Shown: positions 1-7,700, numbered from the stretch's first letter. The stretch: DNA of 8,055 nucleotides from Clostridia bacterium (GCA_024699005.1 JAILQN010000078.1:1-8055), one strand, 5' to 3'. The notes: a model not told the origin generated them from the letters alone. A program made the numbers and translations.

Positions 1-1080
1 AACGGCGGCGGGACCACCGGCAACGCTAAGACCATAAAGCTCACTTCCCGCGCCACGAACGAACTCGTTCAGAGGGTTTCCGATCTGGACGAGGTCCACG
101 ATCCCGGCGAGGAAGCGGAGATCATAGTCCTTCCTATGTTCCACTGCTTCGGGATCACTCTTGCCATCCATATGGCGTTGTGCAATTCCGGCAGGATCAT
201 CCCGATGATGCAGTTCGACGCGAGGATATTCAACCGTCTGGCGAAGAACAACCGTGTTGTCGGTTACGGCGGTATCCCGCTGATGTTCCAGAAGCTGGTA
301 CGCGAAAAGCATTTTGACGGTCCGTGGCTCAAAAACGTACGTCTGATGTTCTGCGGCGGCGACGATATCTCCGACGATTTCCTGGACGAGTTCAACGGAT
401 ATTTCGAGAGACGCGGCGCTGTCGGCCGTCTGAGGCAGGGCTACGGCCTTACGGAAGTCGGGTCCGTCTGCATGACCAATTCCAACACCGATTACCGGCG
501 GGGGTCCATAGGCAGAGCGCTGCGCGGCGTGACCGTGCAGATCTGGGACGACGATCACAAAGAACTGCCGAACGGCGAGATAGGTGAGATCGCCATTTCC
601 GGTCCGACGATCATGTCCGGCTACTATACAAAGGACGGTCCGGAGGATCTCGGTCTTTATACGGACGCCGACGGCAGAAAATGGGTGCTGTCCGGCGACC
701 TGGGCTGGCGGGACGACGACGGTTATTTCTTCTTCTCCGGCAGAAAGAAAAGAGTGATAATCATAGCCGGATACAACGTCTATCCGGTCGATCTTGAGAA
801 AAAACTGGCGGAGCTCCCGTTCATCAGGGAATGCTGCGCCGTGCAGGGTTGGCAGAACGGCAGAAGCATAGTCCGGCTGTACGCGTCCCTCAGGGCCGAC
901 GGAGACAGGGAACAATATGAGGAGCAGATCCGCCGTGTTGCGGAGGAGACCTTCTCCAAGTTCTACGTCCCCAGGGATATCGTTTTCCTGAAGGATCTTC
1001 CGCAGACGCCTCTGATGAAGATCGACTTTATGAAACTGACTCAGCAAAAGCCGGACGATGATATACCGTTCAGGTCATAG
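1..1080 (+). CDS. Acyl-CoA synthetase-like AMP-forming ligase, 5' partial
   Basis: This is the C-terminal 359 residues of an adenylate-forming enzyme (ANL superfamily), which activates a carboxylic acid with ATP and passes it to a thiol of CoA or a carrier protein. The reading frame is open from base 1, which falls inside the ATP-binding loop (GGGTTGNAK, residues 2-10). About 170-200 N-terminal residues should therefore lie upstream; the first ATG at 136 is internal. Further motifs are LPMFHCFG (44-51), QGYGLTE (146-152), SGDLG (231-235) and the hinge SGRKKRVI with AGYNVYPVD (246-264). The likely catalytic Lys is K340 in TPLMKIDF, where the usual Gly before Lys is Met. Overall style is closest to long-chain fatty acyl-CoA synthetases. 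The acid substrate cannot be read from sequence. It points the same way as the operon at 1516 but is separated from it by 435 bases and a promoter, so it is probably a separate transcription unit. Confidence 0.9.
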   Translation, partial: NGGGTTGNAKTIKLTSRATNELVQRVSDLDEVHDPGEEAEIIVLPMFHCFGITLAIHMALCNSGRIIPMMQFDARIFNRLAKNNRVVGYGGIPLMFQKLVREKHFDGPWLKNVRLMFCGGDDISDDFLDEFNGYFERRGAVGRLRQGYGLTEVGSVCMTNSNTDYRRGSIGRALRGVTVQIWDDDHKELPNGEIGEIAISGPTIMSGYYTKDGPEDLGLYTDADGRKWVLSGDLGWRDDDGYFFFSGRKKRVIIIAGYNVYPVDLEKKLAELPFIRECCAVQGWQNGRSIVRLYASLRADGDREQYEEQIRRVAEETFSKFYVPRDIVFLKDLPQTPLMKIDFMKLTQQKPDDDIPFRS

Positions 1081-1289
1081 GTAAATATGACAATTACACA
1101 GACGCCGAAGTCGCGCAGTATGCTTCGATCGTATCCGGTTATGAGTCGATCGCGCCGGCGCCGGATGAATATGGAATACCGCACTAAGTTATCCGGTGGA
1201 AAAACTGCGGCCATACGCTGATTCGTGATACGGTCGCGCTGCGGCAATGGCTTGATATCAGCAGTGAATGGCTTGAACGGTATATGTGA
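1062..1289 (+). other. Possible decayed coding remnant between two ligase genes
   Basis: In the frame one base behind the upstream ligase, codons run from 1062 to a TGA at 1287-1289, broken only by a TAA at 1185-1187. The first part reads like protein (KYDNYTDAEVAQYASIVSGY, 1083-1142), as does the second (HTLIRDTVALRQWLDISSEW, 1215-1274). The first part has no ATG, GTG or TTG, so it could not be translated alone. It may be a remnant of a lost gene, or a former tail of the upstream ligase lost by frameshift. I recognise no family. One stop in about 75 codons at this base composition is also quite possible by chance, hence the low confidence. The rest of the gap to 1380 holds only the hairpin listed separately. 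Confidence 0.2.
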
Positions 1290-1301
1290 TCTCATACTAA
1301 G

Positions 1302-1335
1302 CGGGGCAGTCTGATGATCCGCCCCGTTTGCTATG
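1302..1335 (+). terminator. Weak terminator-like hairpin after the first ligase gene
   Basis: CGGGGC (1302-1307) pairs with GCCCCG (1321-1326) around a 13-base loop and is followed by GTTTGCTATG. The stem is short and the T run is poor, so termination may be incomplete. It sits 222 bases after the upstream stop codon and before the promoter of the next operon, where a terminator would be expected. Confidence 0.4.
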
Positions 1336-1399
1336 CTTTGCGACGCGGCAACTGCCGTTGGAAATGTTCTCATATAATCAAATATTTTACAAAAATGAC

Positions 1400-1448
1400 A
1401 AATTTTTATAATTTTTTGGTTGACAAAAACGCGTTTTTGTTGTAATAT
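1400..1448 (+). promoter_or_regulatory. Sigma-A type promoter of the ligase/condensation/ACP operon
   Basis: A perfect -35 box TTGACA (1420-1425) and a good -10 box TAATAT (1443-1448) are separated by an ideal 17 bases. A run of A and T tracts at 1400-1419 directly upstream could act as an UP element. Transcription would start near 1455, giving a leader of about 60 bases before the ATG at 1516. The block 1380-1515 is far richer in A/T than the genes around it. The spacer holds a palindrome (listed separately), so the promoter is probably regulated. Confidence 0.85.
1423..1440. promoter_or_regulatory. 18-base perfect palindrome in the promoter spacer, likely operator
   Basis: ACAAAAACGCGTTTTTGT is identical to its own reverse complement. 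It overlaps the last three bases of the -35 box and ends three bases before the -10 box. A dimeric repressor bound here would block RNA polymerase. The half-site is ACAAAAACG. I cannot assign it to a known regulator family, and no regulator gene lies in the window. The dyad is seen directly; its role as operator is inferred from position. Confidence 0.6.
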
Positions 1449-1458
1449 AGTCAAAAAA

Positions 1459-1480
1459 TTGCAACATTTTTGCAACATTT
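1459..1480 (+). repeat. Tandem 11-base direct repeat in the mRNA leader
   Basis: TTGCAACATTT occurs twice back to back (1459-1469 and 1470-1480), starting about 4 bases after the expected transcription start. The period of 11 is close to one helical turn, so both copies face the same side of the DNA. Because TTGCAA is its own reverse complement, the RNA can also form a 6-base-pair hairpin (1459-1464 with 1470-1475, loop CAUUU) at the 5' end of the message. It could be a second regulator site, an mRNA-stabilising hairpin, or neither. Confidence 0.55.
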
Positions 1481-1511
1481 GAAGGAGAATATATAAAAAC
1501 GGAAGGAGAAT
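1481..1511 (+). promoter_or_regulatory. Duplicated Shine-Dalgarno sequence before the operon's first gene
   Basis: GAAGGAGAAT is present at 1481-1490 and again at 1502-1511. The second copy (AAGGAG, 1503-1508) is 7 bases from the ATG at 1516 and decides that start. The first copy has no start codon at a useful distance, so it does not serve a leader peptide. It may be a standby ribosome site or the trace of a 21-base duplication. Confidence 0.75.
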
Positions 1512-1515
1512 TATT

Positions 1516-3075
1516 ATGCAATTGACAGACGTTCCCACCATCCGGGAGCTGTTGGACGCGGCTCCCGTGAAACACGAAGACCGGACCTTTATCAAATTCA
1601 TCCGCGACGGCGAGATCGTCGAAAAAAAATTCAGCGAAGTACGCAGCGACAGCCTTGCCTTCTGCCGGCGGCTGCGTGACCTGCTGCACGAAAAGACCCA
1701 TATCGCCATAATCAGCAAAAGCTGCTACGAGTATATCGTCTGCATGACGGGCATCATCGTCAGCGGTAACGTGGCGGTGCCGGTCGCGCCGGACGCATCG
1801 GTGGAAGAGACAGCCGCCATACTGAACGACGCGGACGTGACGACCGTGTTATACGAGCCGGAGTTCGCCGGCAAGCTGGACGCTCTTTCGGAACTGTGCC
1901 CTGCGGTCGGGCGTTTTATGGATCTGGACAGCACGGATGATTTTGAGAATATATACAGCGTATACGGAGATGACTCCGTATATGCCGGTCTTTCTGACTT
2001 TCAGGCGGATCCGGAGGCCTGTTCGCTCATAATATATACATCGGGGACCACGGGCGACAGGAAGGGCGTGATGCTGTCGGGCAACGCGTTGGTGGGCAAT
2101 ATGATGTTCAAGCCTTATTCGGATATCGTGAACCGCCGCGACGTGATCTTATCCGTTCTGCCGCTTTATCACATCTTCTGCTTTGTCACGGACTATCTGG
2201 GACCGCTCAAAAACGGCAATGAGCTCTGTCTTAACGGCAATATGCGGGATCTGTTCAAAAATCTTCTGATCTTCAAACCGAATCAGATGCGCGTGGTCCC
2301 CATGCTGGCAGCCGCGATGCTGGCGCGGATCAGGGCTGCGCAGGCAAAGCATCCGGAGCTGTCCCCACGGGAAGCCGCTGCGACCGTGACCGGCGGAAAC
2401 CTTGACATGATGCTCTCCGGCGGAGCTTATCTTGATCCCGATCTGTGCCGCGCGTTCGATGAACTCGGGATCTTTCTGCGGCAGGGTTACGGTATGAGCG
2501 AATCCGGATGCAAGATCACCGTTCCGGACTTTGACACAGCCGTCGAAAGCGTGGGCAGGGTTATGGATATCGTCGACGTGCGCATCAGAGACGGCGAAGT
2601 TCAGGTGAACACCCCTTGCCGCATGATCGGATACTATAAACGTCCGGAAGAGACCGCCGCCATGTTCACCGGGGACGGTTGGCTGAAGACCGGGGATATC
2701 GGCAGACTTACGCCGGACGGTCAGCTTTTTATAACAGGCCGTCTGAAAAACCTGATAATACTGTCGAACGGCGAAAACGTTTCTCCGGAAGGCATCGAGA
2801 ACCGTTATAAGACAAGTCCGCTGGTCAGCGAGGTCATGGTTTACGCCGAGAACGACCTTATCGCGGCGGAGATCTATCCGAACGCGGAAAACGCCGGAAA
2901 GGCCGGCGTGAAAGACGTAAAGGCCGCGCTTGAGGAACTCACCGTCCGGCTCAACAAGACCGCGGGCAATTCCCGTACCGTCGCGAAGCTGATCGTGCGC
3001 GATACCCCGTTCCCGAAAACCGCGACCGGCAAGATCATACGCAGGCGTGATAACGCCGCGGGGGAAAATCCGTAA
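1516..3075 (+). CDS. AMP-forming fatty acyl ligase (acyl-CoA/acyl-ACP synthetase family)
   Basis: A complete 519-residue ANL-superfamily ligase, normal length for the family. It should activate a carboxylic acid as acyl-AMP and transfer it to a thiol. Visible motifs are the ATP loop YTSGTTGDRKGV (174-185), PLYHIFC (216-222), QGYGMSES (323-330), GDGWLKTGDIG (386-396), the hinge TGRLKNLIILSNGENVSPE (407-425) and the catalytic Lys K506 in PKTATGKIIRR. All key residues are present, so it is probably active. YYKRPEETAAMF and the hinge resemble long-chain acyl-CoA synthetases more than amino-acid adenylation domains. The start is set by a strong AAGGAG 7 bases upstream. Its stop overlaps the next gene's ATG (TAATG), and an acyl carrier protein closes the operon. 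That context suggests the acyl group is loaded onto the carrier rather than, or as well as, onto CoA. The substrate is unknown. Confidence 0.92.
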   Translation: MQLTDVPTIRELLDAAPVKHEDRTFIKFIRDGEIVEKKFSEVRSDSLAFCRRLRDLLHEKTHIAIISKSCYEYIVCMTGIIVSGNVAVPVAPDASVEETAAILNDADVTTVLYEPEFAGKLDALSELCPAVGRFMDLDSTDDFENIYSVYGDDSVYAGLSDFQADPEACSLIIYTSGTTGDRKGVMLSGNALVGNMMFKPYSDIVNRRDVILSVLPLYHIFCFVTDYLGPLKNGNELCLNGNMRDLFKNLLIFKPNQMRVVPMLAAAMLARIRAAQAKHPELSPREAAATVTGGNLDMMLSGGAYLDPDLCRAFDELGIFLRQGYGMSESGCKITVPDFDTAVESVGRVMDIVDVRIRDGEVQVNTPCRMIGYYKRPEETAAMFTGDGWLKTGDIGRLTPDGQLFITGRLKNLIILSNGENVSPEGIENRYKTSPLVSEVMVYAENDLIAAEIYPNAENAGKAGVKDVKAALEELTVRLNKTAGNSRTVAKLIVRDTPFPKTATGKIIRRRDNAAGENP

Positions 3076-4460
3076 TGAGACCCATGAACGGCGAGCCTGT
3101 TTACAGGCTGATCCACTCGCAGGAAATGGTGCAGTATATGTGGCGCTATACCCTGCATACTCAGGCGACGCAGATCCCCGCGAGCGTCTCATTTGACGAA
3201 CAACTGGATTTCGGGCTGCTCGCCCGGGCGATGAACGCGGAGATAGAACGGAACGATTGTCTGCGTCTGCGTATTTTCCGTGACAAGCTGACTATTAAGC
3301 AGTTTTTTCTGAAAGAATACCGTCTTGACAGGATCCTTCTGAAAGAATTCGATACAAAAGAAGAACGGGAGAGATTTTTTGACCGCGACGCGTCCACGGC
3401 TCTGAAGGTATTCGGCGGAGAGACTTTCAGGGTGGTTTTTTTCCGTGAACGGAGCGGAAGATCCGGGATCTATATCAATGTTTCGCATATGGTGATGGAT
3501 TTCATCGCCGTATTCACGTTTTTCAAAGATCTGATGGCCGTCTATGACAGTCTCAGGACCGGAGATCCGCCGCCCCGTCCCCTCTCCCGATACGAGGATA
3601 TCGTAAAAAAGGAGCAGGATGATCCCGTTCTGGAGGAGCGGCTGGAGAATGAGGGAAAGCTGCTCGCGGAATGGGTCGATATGGGACGGCGTCCGGTTTA
3701 TAACGCGATAAACGGCCCTGCCGTGCTGGACCGTCAGTCAAGGCTTCTGCACAAAAAGGACCTGAACATGCCTTTTGTGTATATGCCGCTCAGGGATTCC
3801 ACCCGGCTGCTCAAACTTCATCTCAGCGACAAAGACAGCGACGCGCTCTCCGCTTTTGTGGAGGATAACCGTCTGAGCGCGGAATGGGTAATTCAGCTGG
3901 CTCTCAGGCTGTATCTTTCCAAAATCAATCACGGGGAAAACGACACCCTTTTCTGGGTGCTTTGTCCCCGCCGCAAGACGGTAAAGGAAAAACGCTGCGG
4001 CGGAACGCTCGCTTCGCCCATGCCGTGGCGGGAGATATTCCCGGAAACGCTGACTTTTTCGGAAGCTATAGCGCAGATGGCGCGGACGCAGGCTTTTCTG
4101 TTCAGGCATTCCGACGTTCCGTTCACCATAATGCGGAACACGGAGATGAAGCTGTGGAACCTGTCCCTGATGCAGTCTCCGAACAGTATGATGTATTCGC
4201 ATCTGCCGTCGGATCAGGCAACTCTCGGCGGACGTCGGTATGAGTTCACCGGGTACGATTTCGGGCACTACGTTATCCCGGTTTACGTCATCACCATGCG
4301 GGAGCCGGAAAGCGGACAGTTCGTTTTTTCGTATATCCACCGCTTGTGGCTGACCTCAGACGGGGACGTCCGCCGTTTCCACGACGGAGTGGTGCGCACG
4401 CTTCTTGCCGGGATCGCATCCCCTGACAAAACCCTGAAGGAGATAATGGAGGAGATATAA
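3075..4460 (+). CDS. Stand-alone condensation-domain-like acyltransferase
   Basis: This 461-residue protein has the size of one NRPS condensation domain and no fused adenylation or carrier part. The core motif HHxxxDG appears as SHMVMDF (137-143). The catalytic-type His H138 and the structural Asp D142 are kept, while the first His is Ser and the final Gly is Phe. It is preceded by IYINV and followed by the helix FFKDLMAVYDSL, as in the family. A second family-like motif, YDFGH (394-398), matches the DFGWG region. Such enzymes join a carrier-bound acyl group to an amine or alcohol. Lying between an acyl ligase and a carrier protein, it probably uses the acyl-ACP as donor; the acceptor is unknown. 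It starts at the ATG overlapping the previous stop codon, with GGGGGA about 10 bases upstream, so translation is likely coupled; an ATG at 3084 is a possible alternative. No signal peptide or membrane segment is seen. A papA-like or other non-NRPS member of the same fold is also possible. Confidence 0.75.
   Translation: MRPMNGEPVYRLIHSQEMVQYMWRYTLHTQATQIPASVSFDEQLDFGLLARAMNAEIERNDCLRLRIFRDKLTIKQFFLKEYRLDRILLKEFDTKEERERFFDRDASTALKVFGGETFRVVFFRERSGRSGIYINVSHMVMDFIAVFTFFKDLMAVYDSLRTGDPPPRPLSRYEDIVKKEQDDPVLEERLENEGKLLAEWVDMGRRPVYNAINGPAVLDRQSRLLHKKDLNMPFVYMPLRDSTRLLKLHLSDKDSDALSAFVEDNRLSAEWVIQLALRLYLSKINHGENDTLFWVLCPRRKTVKEKRCGGTLASPMPWREIFPETLTFSEAIAQMARTQAFLFRHSDVPFTIMRNTEMKLWNLSLMQSPNSMMYSHLPSDQATLGGRRYEFTGYDFGHYVIPVYVITMREPESGQFVFSYIHRLWLTSDGDVRRFHDGVVRTLLAGIASPDKTLKEIMEEI
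4448..4454 (+). promoter_or_regulatory. Strong ribosome binding site of the ACP gene, inside the condensation gene
   Basis: GGAGGAG lies 6 bases before the ATG at 4461 and within the last codons of the upstream gene, whose TAA directly touches that ATG. This is the strongest Shine-Dalgarno match within the operon. It suggests the carrier protein is made in larger amounts than the enzymes, as is usual for carriers. Confidence 0.7.
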
Positions 4461-4679
4461 ATGCTGAGTGAAGTAATCGAAATAATCTGTGAATACGTGG
4501 AGGCCGATCCCGAAACGATCACGCCGGAATCCTCGCTGCGCAGTGATATCGGCGCGACCTCCTTTGACCTGATGAACATCGCCGAAGCCGTCGAGCAGAG
4601 ATGGGATATCAGCGTTCCGAACGACCGCCTGCCGGAGATTTATACGGTAGGAGATATCCTGGATCTGTTGAATAAATAA
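4461..4679 (+). CDS. Acyl carrier protein
   Basis: A 72-residue acidic protein with the layout of a carrier protein: helix 1 (MLSEVIEIICEYVEAD), the loop TITPESSLRSDIGATSFD, helix 2 (LMNIAEAVEQRWDI), then IYTVGDILDLL at the C-terminus. The expected 4'-phosphopantetheine attachment site is S34 in IGATSFDLMN. The usual Asp before the Ser is Thr and the Leu after it is Phe, a variation seen among specialised carriers outside fatty acid synthesis. It is the last gene of the operon, directly abutting the condensation-type gene. It should carry the acyl thioester made by the ligase at 1516 and present it to the condensation protein. A phosphopantetheinyl transferase is needed and is not in the window. 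The housekeeping fatty acid ACP is unlikely because no fab genes surround it. Confidence 0.88.
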   Translation: MLSEVIEIICEYVEADPETITPESSLRSDIGATSFDLMNIAEAVEQRWDISVPNDRLPEIYTVGDILDLLNK

Positions 4680-4693
4680 CGCCGCGGCGATAA

Positions 4694-4735
4694 GAATGAT
4701 CGGGGGATCCGTAAGGATCCTCCGATCGTTTATTC
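4694..4735. terminator. Strong rho-independent terminator between convergent genes
   Basis: The arms 4698-4710 and 4715-4727 form a 13-base-pair stem with one G-U pair, closed by the stable GNRA-type tetraloop GTAA. Weaker pairs (including G-U) extend it outward to 4694 and 4731. TTTATTCT follows on the plus strand, and a short mixed ATTCTTAT follows on the minus strand. It lies 14 bases after the ACP stop codon and just before the end of the convergent minus-strand gene, so it probably serves the operon and may serve both directions. Confidence 0.85.
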
Positions 4736-4743
4736 TGATCTGA

Positions 4744-7700
4744 TCATCCGCGGTTGAACAGGTTTCTGAACCAGTTGATTATTCTGCGGAAGAAGTCTGC
4801 GATCTTCTGGAAGAAGTTCATGCTGCCTTCGCCGCTGTTGCCGTCGTCGCCGGAAGAGGCGGAGGGATCGGGCTCGCCGCATACGGAGCATCTGCCGTCA
4901 ACGAAGTTATGGCCGAGAGGACCGATTACCTCGGGAGCCGCAACGGTCACGCCGCAGGCGGAACACTTTGTTCCGGCGGTCGATCCTGCTGTCGTGCAGC
5001 CCGGCGCCACAGCGGGAATATCCGTCATCGGACCTTCGTGGTTGTCCTTGTTCAGCTCATATTCCCCGCAGCCGGAGATGACGGCTCCGCAATCTGCGCA
5101 CTTCGTGCCGGCGGCATGGCCCTTTGTTCTGCACGTGGAAGCGACTTCCGCCACGTTCTCGACGTTGGTATGGTCGCAGGCAAAACCGGGCAGCATGCCG
5201 GATTCACGGATAAGATCGAGCATTGCGGGAACGAGATGGGCGCGTCTGCCGTTGATGCTGACCATGTTGCGCGCCGCAATGCCCTGATCGCTCTCGCTGC
5301 CGGTGAAATATTCCTGTACTTCGGTCATGGGATCATAGTCAGCGTAAAGCTCGGCGCAGACCGTATCCGGGAAGAATCTGTCCACGATGTAATCGGAAGC
5401 GTTGATAAGCGCGAAGGTCACGGGCACGTCGCCTGCGACGGCGTCCTCTTTGACTTCAAAGTGAGAGAGGAAATCGCCCATATCGCCGTCCAGCGCCTTG
5501 TCAAAGAAATCTGCGTTAAGAGCGGCGAGCCCGTCGTAGTTCGAGAACATGCTCGTCATCGGAATAACGTCCGCCAGTGTGGTCAGTTTATCCCAGAGGC
5601 CGTTCTGATCTTTCGCGGCGCCGGAGGGGATGCACAGGCCGTCCGTCAGTTCAATGAAGCGGTCGGCAAGCGCGCCGAGAGTGATCTCCCAATCCTCGCT
5701 CTGCTCCACGTTCAGCGCGAAACTGACGCTGCCCAGGGTGATCCCGGTTTTCTCCGTGAAGGTGCGGATAACTTCGTTCGCGGCGGAGTTGATTTTTCCG
5801 ACCGCGAATACCGCGGCGTTATAAAGGATATCCGTCGCTTTGCCCAGAATGGCGTCTTCGGCAGTCAGCGTGCCCGCGTCCACGGCTGCGGCGTCGATGG
5901 CGGAATAGGTGTACTCCCAGCCTTCGAGGTCGACGGAACCGAGTATTTTTTCGAGGACCATATCCGCTGCCGCCGCAGCGATGGCATCAAGGGTATCGAG
6001 ATCCTCCACGCGCATATGGAAATCGTAGAAAATGCTGTCGGGATCGTCTTCGGCAAGCAGGTCGCAAGCCACGCGGATGCCGCAGTCGAGCGCGTTCTCC
6101 ACGGAGGAGAAGTCCATATCCCAGATCATGCCCGCGTTGAAGCCGTGCGCGGAGGCGAAGACGGAGCTGATATCGGCTGTTTCTGCGAGATTTACGAACG
6201 TATCGCGGTCGATGTACTGCTTCATGGTGTCCATAAGTCCGGAGACCTTATCGCAGATCTTCTGAAGATTTTCGTACAGATAAGCGTTGCCGCCGTCGGT
6301 GAGGCCGAGATCCGCCATGCCGGCGTCGGAGGCGATCATGTCGGCAAGCCCGTACAGGATGTGGTTGATCTGCCCCACAACGCCTTTGTATTCGTCATAG
6401 TTCGCGGAAACGTCAAGCAGGCCGTAGTCATATTCCGCGTCGGTATCGATATAGCTCATCAGGGTAGCGATCTGCTCCAGCTCTTCGATCTTGCCATCAA
6501 GATTGTTGACGATCACCGTCGCGAAAGCCGGATCTTTGAACATATCGCCTACGGCCGTTTTTATGGCGCTTACGACCATGGGCTGAGCCAGACTGTTAAG
6601 GAAGCTGATTCCGAAGTCGACCGTGGTGGAATCGGGATCAATCAGATCGGCTGTGACCGTCGCGGAAACGGGTTCGGTGATCGTGACTTTCGCGGTCGCG
6701 CTTTCAACTTTCACCTGCGCCGCGAGGGAATCGGCGTCTTTATACATATTATAGGAGAACGTGGCGGCGGCGTCCGAGATGGTGAACGAGACGTTCTGCC
6801 CCATGATTTCCGTACTCATGCCTTTGTTGTTGACGGCTGTTTCCAGCGCGGCGACCGCGGCGGTCTCGACTGCGCCGAGGTCGACGTCAAGATCAAGCAG
6901 ACTCTCGTCGCCGGAAGTGACTTTGACAAGCACGTTTCTGCCCCACGCCTCGGGAGTTCCCGCCACAAGGGCTTTGTCTTCGTCTGTCATTTCGGAATTT
7001 GCGAGTACGTCCACGTCTTCGTCGGCGTATTCGCGCAGCGCGGCGATAGCCTGATCGTTAGCGTATATATTGGGCAGATAATCCTCTGGTTCGGTGCTGT
7101 AGGGGTGATATTCCGCGTAGGGATCGTGCCCGGTATAACCGACCGTCATGACCGGCGGCTCCACGTTCACACCGGCTGTTATGACCTGCACCACGCCTTT
7201 AAGAGCGGTGAGGAATCCGGACAGCAGCTCGTCGAACTGATCCTTGTAATCATTCTGAAGCAGGCCGACGAATTCTTTTACAAGGGTATAAACGTCGGTC
7301 GTGCGCAGGTCCATCGCGTTAACGGCATCGACGCTGTCCTGTGAAAGGGCGTCGCCCGCAATTCCGAGGAACCATGCCTTGACACCGTTTGAAATGGTCT
7401 CGTCAAAGGTTTCGGCGCGCTCTTCGCCGTTCTTCGGGATCTCATATCCCATCTCGCGGGCGATCTCGGCAACGAACTTCTCCTGAATGTTGCCGGTTAC
7501 CAGATAATCCTGATAAAAGTCTTTCACAGCCTGGTTTTCACAGGCGTCGCTCTCGATGAATTCTCCCACCTTGCCGTAGTCGAACACCTGATCGTCCCAG
7601 CGGAATACTTTGCCGAATGTATCGGCGTTGTCCGCCATGAACTCAAAAACGCTGAAGATCAGGTTGATATCGCCGTCCGCGCGGGTCTTGTCGAGAGCGG

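Noticed and set aside
1050..1083. Programmed -1 frameshift joining the first ligase to the following open frame
   Set aside because: The shift would have to occur after the TGA at 1059, and no slippery heptamer or downstream structure is seen between 1062 and 1080.
1133..1166. ATCCGG and CCGGAT inverted pair with a CCGGCGCCGG palindrome between
   Set aside because: The short arms have no T run and no position relative to a gene start that would suggest function.
1373..1378. Second TATAAT box upstream of the main promoter
   Set aside because: No acceptable -35 box lies 16-18 bases upstream; in an A/T-rich block such a hexamer is expected by chance.
1041..1718. 225-codon minus-strand open frame across the intergenic gap
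   Set aside because: It runs antisense through the ligase start, the ribosome sites and the promoter. The product has no recognisable domain, and the promoter and Shine-Dalgarno evidence on the other strand is much stronger.
2149..3192. 347-codon minus-strand open frame inside the second ligase
   Set aside because: It is antisense to the conserved ligase motifs and has no family features of its own.
4909..7344. Very long open frame on the plus strand (811 codons) opposite the secreted protein gene
   Set aside because: It is fully antisense to a gene with a signal peptide, CxxC modules and sensible composition. Its own product is rich in Arg, His, Gly and Val without domains and has no good ribosome site. 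It is a by-product of GC-rich codons.
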